Positions 7,560-14,884 of a stretch of DNA of 18,733 nucleotides are shown in pieces; position 1 is the stretch's first letter, and every line of letters begins with the position of its first letter. This DNA is from Candidatus Saccharimonadota bacterium (GTDB taxonomy: Bacteria > Patescibacteriota > Saccharimonadia > Saccharimonadales > Saccharimonadaceae). The notes beneath the pieces are model-generated. The model was not told the origin of the DNA and made no database searches. It saw only the letters and a list, made by a program, of their open reading frames with translations. Made by a program: the position numbers and the translations under genes. The stretch covers positions 1 through 18,733 of the forward strand of contig DAIDJW010000008.1 of NCBI GenBank assembly GCA_027451185.1. The letters are read 5' to 3'.

Positions 7560-8708
7560 TTATTTAATGGCGCTTATGATTAAGTTGGCCATATCATGGG
7601 CGGCATCGGGGCGAGCAAATTTATGAAAACGAGCAGCCATCGCCCTTGACTCAGTCGGCGACTGAAGTAGTTCTTTAACAGCCAACACTAGTAATTGCGG
7701 CTCGGTCTCCATATCGTCTTCAACTACCACCCTAACCGCTTGGTCCTCTAGATAGACATTGGCATTTTTAACTTGGTGGCCACCTGTTAATTTGGCATTT
7801 GGAATCAAGATAGTTGGCTTAGCCAAAGCCGCGAGCTCTAAAATAGTCGTAGCTCCGGCCCGAGCAATCACAATATCGGCGGCGCTTAGCAGACTAGGCA
7901 TTTCGGTGACAAATGAATACAACTGAAAGTGTTCGTTATTAGCTGGCAGCTGGGCCCGTAATTCATCGTACTGAGCCGTTCCTGCAACTAGTACCACGGA
8001 GCCGAGTTTCATAAGCTCATTTTTGACAGCCAAAACCGTATTATTGATGCGCATGGCACCCAGGCCGCCACCGGTTACCACAAGCAAAGGCCGATCAGAT
8101 GCCACACCCCACTTAGATTTGGCGTCGGCCTGCTGTTTAGCCGTTACCGGCACCAACTCCTTGGCAACCGGAATGCCAACATAGTGCGACCGGTCTTTTG
8201 GGTACGAGTAGTATTCCAGCGGCGCACCAGTGGCGATTTGGCTAGCCCAGCGCGACAAGATACGATTAGTGAGGCCCGGATGGGCGTCAGAGTCATGAAT
8301 CACCAGTGGGATTCTAAGCCAATGCGCCGCCAAGCCAACTGGCAAACAAACAAAACCACCCTTCGTAAAGACCACATCGGGCCGCCAAATAATCAGCTTA
8401 AAGCAGCTTTGGACAATACCAAAAACCACCAGGAACATATCGCCAACATTCTTGGCCATTAGCGAAAACCAAAACAACTGTCGCAGGACCGTTAAGTGAT
8501 TATAACGCCGTAATTTACCCGCCACGATCCGGCTGACTGGAATCGTAGTGTCAAATTTCGCTAAGGTTGCCTTAGCCTGGGGCGCAAATTTAAAATCACA
8601 CCAAAAGCGCAGTTCGGCCTCTGGCTGTAGTTTGCGCAATTCTTTAAGAACTGCGACGACTGGCGTAACGTGTCCGCCCGATCCCCCGCCGACTGCCAGA
8701 ATCTTCAT
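7560..8708 (-). CDS. murG: MurG, lipid II-forming GlcNAc transferase
   Basis: MurG adds GlcNAc from UDP-GlcNAc to lipid I on the inner face of the membrane, making lipid II. I chose the ATG at 8708 because AGGAGG sits 6 nt upstream and because the protein then begins MKILAVGGGSGGHVTP, the family's N-terminal glycine loop. The open frame extends further to 8807, but that extension has no family likeness. Other motifs are VTGGGLGAMRIN (211-222), RAGATTILELAALAKPTILIP (283-303) and TGGHQVKNA (308-316) for UDP-GlcNAc binding. At 382 residues it is a little longer than the E. coli enzyme. Its first 65 bp overlap the end of ftsW. Confidence 0.95.
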   Translation of the reverse strand: MKILAVGGGSGGHVTPVVAVLKELRKLQPEAELRFWCDFKFAPQAKATLAKFDTTIPVSRIVAGKLRRYNHLTVLRQLFWFSLMAKNVGDMFLVVFGIVQSCFKLIIWRPDVVFTKGGFVCLPVGLAAHWLRIPLVIHDSDAHPGLTNRILSRWASQIATGAPLEYYSYPKDRSHYVGIPVAKELVPVTAKQQADAKSKWGVASDRPLLVVTGGGLGAMRINNTVLAVKNELMKLGSVVLVAGTAQYDELRAQLPANNEHFQLYSFVTEMPSLLSAADIVIARAGATTILELAALAKPTILIPNAKLTGGHQVKNANVYLEDQAVRVVVEDDMETEPQLLVLAVKELLQSPTESRAMAARFHKFARPDAAHDMANLIISAIK

Positions 8709-9918
8709 GGGTCTCCTCCTTTTGATTGGTTGCGTAGTTAGTATACCCCGATAATTGGAAAACCAGGCCGACGGCCGCCGTAATAAACAACATACTGGTA
8801 CCACCAAAGCTTAGCAGCGGCAGCGTTATGCCGGTTAGTGGTATTAGTCCAATCATGGCGGCAACGTTCAAAACAACATGGGCCCCAAACCAACCAAAAA
8901 CGCCAGCTGCCAGCAATTTAAGCCGCTGATCGGCTAAATGGTCCATCACCCTAAGTATGCGCATAAGGAGTGCCACAAACAGCACTATCACAAGCGTGAC
9001 GCCGATAAAACCAAACATTTCACCCATAATCGCAAACACCGAGTCGTTGATAGCCTCTGGCAAGTAACCCGTCGCCTGAATACTATTACCCACCCCTAGC
9101 CCTAGCCACCAGCCGGTACCGAGGGCAATTTTGGCATTCTGACTCTGATAATTAGAGCCGCTATTGGTGCTGGCGCTGTCACCTTGGATATAGGTCTCGA
9201 CGCGTTGTAACCGGTGCGGCTCGGAGACAATAAATAGCAAACCTACGACCAGGCCGATACCAAACACCGCCCCCAAAATCTTCCAGCTAACGCCCGACAT
9301 AATCAGCATAATCACAACAATTACCGCCAAGCTAATGGCTGTACCAAGGTCCTTTTGGATGACGGCAATAAACAATAACGCCAGACCAGTCACCCATGCT
9401 ACCGGTAGCAAGGTTGTTTTAACTTCATTAATATCGCCTTTTTGCAATTTGGCGCCTAAAAAGGCCGCCAGGTAAACTAAGAGTCCAAACTTTAGGATTT
9501 CGGCCGGCTGCAACGAGCCTAGTGGGCCCAGATTAAACCAACGACAAGCGCCAAGCGTACACTCGGCGATACCAAGATGCGCCAACTGGGCGCCAAATAA
9601 GAGTAAACAGGCCGCCAGGCCAATCACTAGCAGTGTGCCGCTGTAGCGCAAGAAATACTTATAGGGCACCGCCGCGGCCAGCACAAACGCCACCAACGAC
9701 AGCGCCAGGCTAACAATTTGCTTAATAAAGAAGTAGTTGCTTGAGTAGTGGCTGCCGATGGCATTGTTCAGTAAATTGGCGTGCTGCGGTCCAACCGAAA
9801 AGATTGTCACCGCCCCGAGAGCCATTAAGATTAAAACGTATACAATTAAGATATAGTCCGGCCGATGACGACGGTTGGCGGCTGGCTCATCGAGCCGAGC
9901 GATACCAAAGCGGCTCAT
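8644..9918 (-). CDS. ftsW: FtsW, SEDS-family peptidoglycan glycosyltransferase
   Basis: FtsW polymerises lipid II into glycan strands at the septum together with its class B PBP partner, here FtsI two genes upstream. The 424-residue protein is mostly membrane helices. It shows the SEDS landmarks GACRWFNLGPLGSLQPAEILKF (from about 123), QKDLGTA, PEAINDSVFAIMGEMFGFIG and PLTGITLPLLSFGGTSML near the C-terminus. The ATG is 1 nt after the mraY stop. The last 21 codons overlap the start of murG in another frame, which gives FtsW a polar Ser/Arg-rich tail. RodA is the alternative name, but the cluster context favours FtsW. Confidence 0.93.
   Translation of the reverse strand: MSRFGIARLDEPAANRRHRPDYILIVYVLILMALGAVTIFSVGPQHANLLNNAIGSHYSSNYFFIKQIVSLALSLVAFVLAAAVPYKYFLRYSGTLLVIGLAACLLLFGAQLAHLGIAECTLGACRWFNLGPLGSLQPAEILKFGLLVYLAAFLGAKLQKGDINEVKTTLLPVAWVTGLALLFIAVIQKDLGTAISLAVIVVIMLIMSGVSWKILGAVFGIGLVVGLLFIVSEPHRLQRVETYIQGDSASTNSGSNYQSQNAKIALGTGWWLGLGVGNSIQATGYLPEAINDSVFAIMGEMFGFIGVTLVIVLFVALLMRILRVMDHLADQRLKLLAAGVFGWFGAHVVLNVAAMIGLIPLTGITLPLLSFGGTSMLFITAAVGLVFQLSGYTNYATNQKEETHEDSGSRRGIGRTRYASRRSS
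8712..8723 (-). promoter_or_regulatory. Shine-Dalgarno that fixes the murG start
   Basis: The minus strand reads AAAAGGAGGAGA, with AGGAGG at 8720-8715 and 6 nt before the ATG at 8708. It lies inside the ftsW reading frame and decides the murG start against the longer open frame. Confidence 0.85.
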
Positions 9919-9919
9919 G

Positions 9920-10954
9920 CTAAATGTTGCCTCCGGCTATGGCAAACAGAACGCCAATAAACGACATGACAGCGGCTACCACCCAAAAGCGCATCGTCAC
10001 CTTAGTCTCTGGCCAACCAGTGGCCTCTAGGTGATGGTGTAATGGCGCCGAAATAAATACCTTACGTTTGAAAAACTTTTTACTGACAATTTGAATTAAG
10101 CTTGAAGCTGCCTCGACAACAAACAGCAGACCAATCACCGGTAGCAAAAAGAACGAATTGGTTAGCATAGCTACGACACCCAAGCTTGTGCCAAGTGCAA
10201 AGCTACCGACGTCCCCCATAAAAAACCGCGCCGGATAGATATTGAACCACAGATAACTCAGCAGAGCGCCAACGACCGTAAAACAAAAGGCTGCCAGCAG
10301 CACATGCCCCTGCAGCAAAGCAATCACACCAAAGCTCGAAAATGACATTGCGGCCAAGCCACCAGCCAGACCATCTAGGCCATCGGAAATGTTAACCGCA
10401 TTGCCAGTCGCCACCACCGCAAAAGCGAACAGCGGCACAATCCACCAACCAATCACCCAGTTACCGATAAACGGCACATGGACGGCGTCGATGCCCAGCT
10501 TAGCAAAAAAGAACCAGCCTAGTATCAGGCCGATGGCCGTAATCATCGCAAATTTCAGGCTAGAACGCAGCCCGGCTACCCCACCACCCTGGCCGCGAAC
10601 ATTAATAATATCATCCAGCAAGCCAACGATACCCCCACCGACGATCGCCGCCAAAGGCAACCAAGTTTGTTTACGATCCAGATTTAGAAAAAAAGTTACT
10701 AGTGTAATCGATGTTAAAAACACAATACCCGCCATGGTTGGAATGTTGCGCTTGAACTTATTAGCGTGCAGTTTAGTAAAGACGGTTAAAGCCTCGCCGG
10801 TAGTACTGGTGGTGCGCTGCTTCTTCCAAAACTTATATTTATACGCGACATAGGTGTATAGAGGCGTCAGAAGCATGGCGACTAGGAATGCCACCATGCT
10901 CAGCAAAAAAGTCTTAGTTAGTTGGTTGGTCAATGCGGAAATTGTTATATCCAT
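9920..10954 (-). CDS. mraY: MraY, phospho-MurNAc-pentapeptide translocase
   Basis: MraY moves phospho-MurNAc-pentapeptide from UDP to undecaprenyl phosphate, making lipid I. The 344-residue membrane protein has all key motifs: PTMAG (72-76), the Asp pair in GLLDDIINVR (111-120), NAVNISDGLDGLAGG (185-199), FMGDVGS (245-251) and the histidine motif APLHHHLEATGWPE (303-316). AGGAAT a few bases before the ATG can act as a ribosome binding site. It stands between ftsI (8-nt gap) and ftsW (1-nt gap), so they are surely co-transcribed. Confidence 0.96.
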   Translation of the reverse strand: MDITISALTNQLTKTFLLSMVAFLVAMLLTPLYTYVAYKYKFWKKQRTTSTTGEALTVFTKLHANKFKRNIPTMAGIVFLTSITLVTFFLNLDRKQTWLPLAAIVGGGIVGLLDDIINVRGQGGGVAGLRSSLKFAMITAIGLILGWFFFAKLGIDAVHVPFIGNWVIGWWIVPLFAFAVVATGNAVNISDGLDGLAGGLAAMSFSSFGVIALLQGHVLLAAFCFTVVGALLSYLWFNIYPARFFMGDVGSFALGTSLGVVAMLTNSFFLLPVIGLLFVVEAASSLIQIVSKKFFKRKVFISAPLHHHLEATGWPETKVTMRFWVVAAVMSFIGVLFAIAGGNI

Positions 10955-10962
10955 GTTTATTC

Positions 10963-12702
10963 CTATTGTGGTGGGATGTTTAAATATCTTACGAGCCAGT
11001 TCGATATATCGGTAAAAATTGGCATGGCTGCCGCTGCGCCCGACCCCATAAAGTGCGGACCCGATACTCGTACCATTATGACATATTTTGTCTCATTCTT
11101 CGTGCCGCCATAGCCTAAATAGGTCGCAACCGTGTCGGTGTTACTATATCTACCGTTAACAATCGCCTGCGAGGTACCGGTTTTACCGCCCATATAGTAG
11201 CCCGGCCGGTCGGCACCAACAAAGACGGTAGTTCGGGCAACATGCGTCATGTCACGAACCTGATTCGCCGTCGACGGCTTAATATAAGTAGTTGGCGTCT
11301 CTGGGGCGGCTGGATGGTAGTCGCCGTACTCGTCAACCGACCCCGCCACAACGGTTGGCTTATAATATTTTCCACCATTAACTAATGAACTGAAGGCCGA
11401 AGCCACCTGTAGCATTGTCACGTCCAAGCCCTGCCCAAAAGCCATGTTCGAATAACGCACCGCATTACCGTCAGGGCTCGACGGTGGAATAATTATGCCC
11501 GGTAGCTCGCCAGCAAGTTGGATACCGGTTAGCTGACCGAGTTTAAAGCGATTATAAAAGTAGTCGTACATTGTCTGGCGGGCTTTTAGTGTTATATTTT
11601 GACCGTCGCCCAGACGTTCGGCAACCGTTACAAAACCAGTATTAAGCGACCAGTTCATGGCTGTTTGAAATGTTATATTGCCAAACTGGGTGTCGCCTGG
11701 CGCGTTATGAATATCAATACCGTCAATATTCACCACGCCAGTATTGTTATAAGTGCTGTCTGGCGTCACGGCCCCGGTGTCAATACCGGTCGCCATAGTG
11801 AAGGTCTTGATGTCGGAGCCAGGCTCATAAGGCGATGATATCACTGAATTATTAAAATATGACGGATTGGTAACCGTATTAAACGTCGACGGATCGTAGG
11901 TTGGCCAATTAGCCATCGCCAAGACCTGTCCGTTTTGGGGATTCATAACAATTACGCTACCGTCGGGCGCACCTATCTTGGTCAATTGCCGGCTTAAGGC
12001 ACCCTCGGTATAAGACTGTATATTACGGTCAATTGATAGCACGACATTTTTGCCGTTGACCGCCGGCTGCTTCACGTTGCGGCTGCCAATCGTTAGCGGT
12101 ACCGAGGCAATGTCGGTCACCGACTGTAGCAGGCCATTTTTGCCCTTTAACTCGGCGTCTAAGCCACCTTCGATACCATATTGGCCATCGCCATTAGCAT
12201 CGACAAAGCCAAGCGTCTGGGCGGCTAAGCCGCCTTCAGGATAGACGCGCTGGCTACCCTGCTGGAATCCGATACCTTCCAGGCCTTTTTTCTTGATGGC
12301 CTCCGCCTGCGCGGTTGTGAGTTTGGTCGCTAAAATTTGGTAACGACTATTCGGTGTGGTTAGCAGCTTATCCAAATTAGGCCGCGCATTGCCACCGGCC
12401 ACGCTCTCAACAGTCTTAATAATACCCTGCACATCGGTAACGGTCGCCGGGTCGGCGAATAAAGTATAGACGGTCTCGTTCATCACCAGCGGCACCGGCT
12501 GCGAACCGCTTAGCGCATAGATCATGCCCCTTTGTGCCGGAATCGTCAAACGCTTAATTTGCTCGCTATCAGCTAGTTGCTGGTAATAATCGTGCTGAAT
12601 AATTTGAATATAAAAAAGCCGGACTGCAAACAAAACAGCCACGGCCATTAAACAACCAGCCAAAATCCGCGATCGGCTACCTTTTATAAGTTCTAGTTTC
12701 AT
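10963..12702 (-). CDS. ftsI: FtsI-like class B penicillin-binding protein
   Basis: This is the septal D,D-transpeptidase that cross-links new peptidoglycan. The 579 residues comprise one N-terminal membrane helix (about 12-34), a PBP dimerisation region (about 55-205) and a transpeptidase domain. Active-site motifs are complete: SDIK (296-299, the SxxK nucleophile), SLN (352-354) and KTGT (507-510). The protein ends soon after the transpeptidase domain, so PASTA domains are absent. It begins 3 nt after ftsL and ends 8 nt before mraY. Intact motifs imply an active, beta-lactam-binding enzyme. Confidence 0.94.
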   Translation of the reverse strand: MKLELIKGSRSRILAGCLMAVAVLFAVRLFYIQIIQHDYYQQLADSEQIKRLTIPAQRGMIYALSGSQPVPLVMNETVYTLFADPATVTDVQGIIKTVESVAGGNARPNLDKLLTTPNSRYQILATKLTTAQAEAIKKKGLEGIGFQQGSQRVYPEGGLAAQTLGFVDANGDGQYGIEGGLDAELKGKNGLLQSVTDIASVPLTIGSRNVKQPAVNGKNVVLSIDRNIQSYTEGALSRQLTKIGAPDGSVIVMNPQNGQVLAMANWPTYDPSTFNTVTNPSYFNNSVISSPYEPGSDIKTFTMATGIDTGAVTPDSTYNNTGVVNIDGIDIHNAPGDTQFGNITFQTAMNWSLNTGFVTVAERLGDGQNITLKARQTMYDYFYNRFKLGQLTGIQLAGELPGIIIPPSSPDGNAVRYSNMAFGQGLDVTMLQVASAFSSLVNGGKYYKPTVVAGSVDEYGDYHPAAPETPTTYIKPSTANQVRDMTHVARTTVFVGADRPGYYMGGKTGTSQAIVNGRYSNTDTVATYLGYGGTKNETKYVIMVRVSGPHFMGSGAAAAMPIFTDISNWLVRYLNIPPQ

Positions 12703-12705
12703 AAT

Positions 12706-13056
12706 CTATTGTTGAACGTACTGAACATTGCTTGGCGTCGTCATAGCCTTGGCTACGTTGCTGTTTTTGACATTATTCAGCGACGTTAGGCGGGCATTCT
12801 CGACTTCGAGATCACTCTTCTGGGTGCTTAAATCGGCGATTTGCGACTCAATGGCCTGCGACTGATAGTCATAGCTAGTCGTGCGCGTAGCCTGAGTTAA
12901 GTATATCAAACCGAGTACGGTGACCATAAGTACAACTAAGACAGTATGAGCAACCGGACCGAGTTTGACGGCCGAGCTAAAGCGGGCGGTGTTTTGATTG
13001 CGCGACCAGTTTTGCTGGCGACGGCTGTTGTAGTACGTGGTGGGTTGATATGTCAT
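12706..13056 (-). CDS. ftsL: FtsL/DivIC-like small divisome protein
   Basis: The 116-residue bitopic protein has a basic N-terminus, one membrane helix (about 34-56, HTVLVVLMVTVLGLIYLTQA) and a short extracytoplasmic coiled coil rich in Gln, Glu, Leu and Ser (IESQIADLSTQKSDLEVENARL, about 69-90). This is the form of FtsL or DivIC, which activate FtsW-FtsI with FtsQ. Such proteins are poorly conserved, so the call relies on topology and on its place directly before ftsI. No Shine-Dalgarno is visible; the start context is CAAAACACCATG, the same as for the mini-ORF upstream. Confidence 0.78.
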   Translation of the reverse strand: MTYQPTTYYNSRRQQNWSRNQNTARFSSAVKLGPVAHTVLVVLMVTVLGLIYLTQATRTTSYDYQSQAIESQIADLSTQKSDLEVENARLTSLNNVKNSNVAKAMTTPSNVQYVQQ

Positions 13057-13098
13057 GGTGTTTTGATTTTTATGTTTTTTATTTAGAGCTAACTCGGG

Positions 13099-13130
13099 AG
13101 CTCCGCCGCCCCTTTGTAAGCGGCGGAGCT
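13099..13130 (-). other. Strong hairpin between the mini-ORF and ftsL
   Basis: AGCTCCGCCGC and GCGGCGGAGCT (13099-13109 and 13120-13130) form a perfect 11-bp GC-rich stem with a 10-nt loop. It starts 15 nt after the mini-ORF stop and lies 42 nt before the ftsL ATG. No U-run follows on the minus strand, so it is not a textbook intrinsic terminator. A weaker stem, GAGCT (13099-13103) with AGCTC (13086-13090), would compete for the same bases. RNA processing, mRNA protection, attenuation or partial termination are possible roles. Confidence 0.75.
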
Positions 13131-13145
13131 GGGGTTTAAGGCTGT

Positions 13146-13211
13146 TTACTTAACGCGAACAGCGATTACCTGCGCCTTGTCAGCGTACTGAACGTTGATG
13201 TGAATTGGCAT
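13146..13211 (-). CDS. 21-residue mini-ORF between rsmH and ftsL
   Basis: A short frame on the minus strand begins MPIHINV and ends AVRVK before TAA. AAGGGG stands 9 nt before the ATG, a better ribosome binding site than ftsL has. The codons are all of a common type (ATC, AAC, GTT, CAG, TAC, GCT, AAG, CGC), unlike random intergenic sequence. The peptide alternates hydrophobic and polar residues in two runs with a YADKA turn between them, so it could form a small beta hairpin. It begins 24 nt after the rsmH stop and is followed by a strong hairpin. I do not recognise a family. It could be a microprotein or a leader peptide that controls ftsL. Confidence 0.5.
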   Translation of the reverse strand: MPIHINVQYADKAQVIAVRVK

Positions 13212-13235
13212 GGTGTTTTGCCCCTTCTTTTTGTT

Positions 13236-14129
13236 TTATTTTTTCACAGCGGCGCGAAGCTTAGCGCTCCGGGCACGCGGATTGTGAACGTCGTAAATGT
13301 CTCCGCTTAGCGGTTTGCGAGTTAATGACATTAGTTCGGCTTCGAGCCCAGCGTCAAACTGTTCTTTGAAAGACCGTTTCACCAACCTGTCTTCTAGGCT
13401 ATGAAAACTAATAACCACTACCCGACCGCCTTGATTCAAAAGCTTCGGCAAGCGCTCAAGCATGGCTTGAACTTGACCGAGCTCATCGTTAACGGCAATT
13501 CGGAGAGCTTGAAAAGTGCGCGTGGCAGGATGGGTTTTTGTCCATTTGCCACGATGGGTTTTTGCGACCAGATTTGCTAATTGAGCGGTTGTTTCTAATG
13601 GTCGATTCCGGACAATGGCGGCAGCAATGCGCTGCGCACTAGCTCGTGGTTCTTCACCATATTCGGTGATGATGCGCGCTAGTTCCTGGGCCGAGGCTTT
13701 GTTCACGAGCGTTGTAGCGCTCAATGACTGGCGTCGATCCATTCGCATGTCCAGCGGACCTTCGTTTGTAAAAGAAAACCCTCGTTCGCTCTGGTCGAGC
13801 TGTGGCGACGACACCCCCAGGTCAACCATAATCATATCGAATTTTGCCTTGGCGTCAACGAGTTCTTCGCTGGCCTTAGAAAAATCGCCATGTATTAGCT
13901 GCGCGCCTTTTTCGTGTAGTGGTGATAGTGCCTTAATAGCATTATCGTCACGATCGACAAGGACCGAGCCGTTATAGTTACCTGTTTTAGCTAGAACTGC
14001 GGACGCATGACCACCGTAACCAGCTGTCAGGTCGAGATAAGTCTCGCCCGCTTTTGGTTGCAGTAAATCAAGGGTCGCGTCAAGCAAAACAGGAACATGT
14101 TGCTGTGGTGGATGTTCTTTAATACTCAT
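13236..14129 (-). CDS. rsmH: RsmH, 16S rRNA m4C1402 methyltransferase
   Basis: RsmH (MraW) methylates the N4 of C1402 in the decoding centre of 16S rRNA using SAM. The 297 residues show the SAM loop LDLTAGYGGHASAVL (33-47), MVDLGVSSPQLDQSERGFSF, GPLDMRMD, EYGEEPRASAQRIA, ALRIAVNDELGQV and VVISFHSLEDRLVK near the C-terminus, all diagnostic. The ATG at 14129 gives MSIKEHPPQQHVPVLL, with the usual HxPVLL start. No Shine-Dalgarno precedes it; TATAAT lies only 7 nt upstream, which points to a leaderless transcript. It is the second gene of the dcw cluster. Confidence 0.96.
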   Translation of the reverse strand: MSIKEHPPQQHVPVLLDATLDLLQPKAGETYLDLTAGYGGHASAVLAKTGNYNGSVLVDRDDNAIKALSPLHEKGAQLIHGDFSKASEELVDAKAKFDMIMVDLGVSSPQLDQSERGFSFTNEGPLDMRMDRRQSLSATTLVNKASAQELARIITEYGEEPRASAQRIAAAIVRNRPLETTAQLANLVAKTHRGKWTKTHPATRTFQALRIAVNDELGQVQAMLERLPKLLNQGGRVVVISFHSLEDRLVKRSFKEQFDAGLEAELMSLTRKPLSGDIYDVHNPRARSAKLRAAVKK

Positions 14130-14130
14130 T

Positions 14131-14151
14131 AAAGTAATTATACGTTACTTT
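14131..14151 (-). promoter_or_regulatory. rsmH promoter -10 inside an inverted repeat
   Basis: On the minus strand a perfect TATAAT (14142-14137) ends 7 nt before the rsmH ATG. It is framed by a perfect inverted repeat, AAAGTAA (14131-14137) and TTACTTT (14145-14151), with a 7-bp centre. The predicted start of transcription is the A just before ATG. No good -35 is seen. The inverted repeat could be an operator that hides the -10. Confidence 0.55.
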
Positions 14152-14181
14152 TTTCGAGATCACCTAACTGGTAATGAGGCT

Positions 14182-14208
14182 TGTTTGTTTTATGGTGTGT
14201 TTGTTTTA
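14182..14208. repeat. 11-bp direct repeat upstream of rsmH
   Basis: TGTTTGTTTTA occurs at 14182-14192 and 14198-14208, a 16-bp period, about 55-80 bp upstream of the rsmH start. It may be a protein site or an A-rich upstream element read on the minus strand. Low-complexity chance is possible. Confidence 0.4.
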
Positions 14209-14215
14209 AAAGTCG

Positions 14216-14259
14216 CGGTCGCGTTAAAGTTAGTTACAGATGTAACTCACAAACGACCG
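14216..14259. repeat. Nested inverted repeats in the mraZ-rsmH gap
   Basis: The outer arms CGGTCG (14216-14221) and CGACCG (14254-14259) are perfect complements. They enclose a second perfect inverted repeat, AGTTACA (14232-14238), GA, TGTAACT (14241-14247). Together they could be a two-tier hairpin in the mraZ-rsmH transcript, or the inner 16 bp could be a dimeric operator. Confidence 0.5.
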
Positions 14260-14435
14260 AGTTGAGAGACTTATGTGTGAGGTGGAGTTTTTTGGGAGGT
14301 GTGTTTTAAGTAAGGTGCGACGAAGATTTTTAATGTGGCTCCGCATACCACGCCTCACTACCAGATAGTTGATCTCGAGAGCTTTTTGCTTTTACGGTTT
14401 AAGTTTTTAAGGGGCGGACACTTGATGAAAATATT

Positions 14436-14810
14436 CTACTCGGACTCTGGCGCCATCAAACGCCAGTACTGACCGGCACGGACGGCTTCGATATCGCGTT
14501 CAATACCAGCATAATCAAGCAGGTGCTGCTCGATTGTTACTCGACCCTGTTTTTGGTCAAGCTCAGCTTCGGTTTTACCGCGGCGGAAACGTACGTTAAG
14601 ATCAGCGGTGGTTTCGTCAAGAATACTACCGCTACCGTTTAACGCCGCTTCGACTTCACCATCCCAAATTGCCTTTGGATATAAGTGAAGATATCGGCCG
14701 AAACCCCTAGTGACCACGACGCCGCTGACGAATTCCTGGCGAAGTTCAGACGGTATCGTCAAACGACGCTTATCGTCTAGTCTACGCTCGAAATAATCGA
14801 AGCTAGCCAT
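14436..14810 (-). CDS. mraZ: MraZ, transcriptional regulator of the dcw cluster
   Basis: MraZ is an AbrB-like, ring-forming DNA-binding protein that represses its own operon in model bacteria. The N-terminus MASFDYFERRLDDKRRLTIPSELR carries the family motif LDDKRRLTIP (11-20), with a second, weaker half later, from about residue 75. Its 124 residues are somewhat short against the usual 140-150. Five direct AGTG boxes stand upstream, which fits autoregulation. No close Shine-Dalgarno is present: GGGAG lies 15 or more nt away. It opens the cluster mraZ-rsmH-ftsL-ftsI-mraY-ftsW-murG-ftsQ. Confidence 0.92.
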   Translation of the reverse strand: MASFDYFERRLDDKRRLTIPSELRQEFVSGVVVTRGFGRYLHLYPKAIWDGEVEAALNGSGSILDETTADLNVRFRRGKTEAELDQKQGRVTIEQHLLDYAGIERDIEAVRAGQYWRLMAPESE

Positions 14811-14884
14811 CTTAGCTACTGAGGTCTCCCGTTAAGTAAAATATTTTTTTAATGTGGTGGTTAATGTGTTTGTCTTAGTGGTCG

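Larger units (their letters stand above)
14130..14435. other. 306-bp spacer between mraZ and rsmH
   Basis: This gap is far longer than the other gaps in the cluster. It has no ORF with coding character. It contains the rsmH promoter with its inverted repeat, the 11-bp direct repeat and the nested inverted repeats. No clear terminator follows mraZ, so read-through and an internal promoter may both feed rsmH. Confidence 0.6.

Noticed and set aside
8709..8807. N-terminal extension of MurG by 33 residues
   Set aside because: The Shine-Dalgarno and the family N-terminus MKILAVGGGSGGH place the start at 8708, and the extension lies inside ftsW.
13099..13130. Standard intrinsic terminator after rsmH
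   Set aside because: The stem is strong, but the minus-strand sequence after it is CCCGAGTTAGCTC, without a U-run, and the essential division genes lie downstream.
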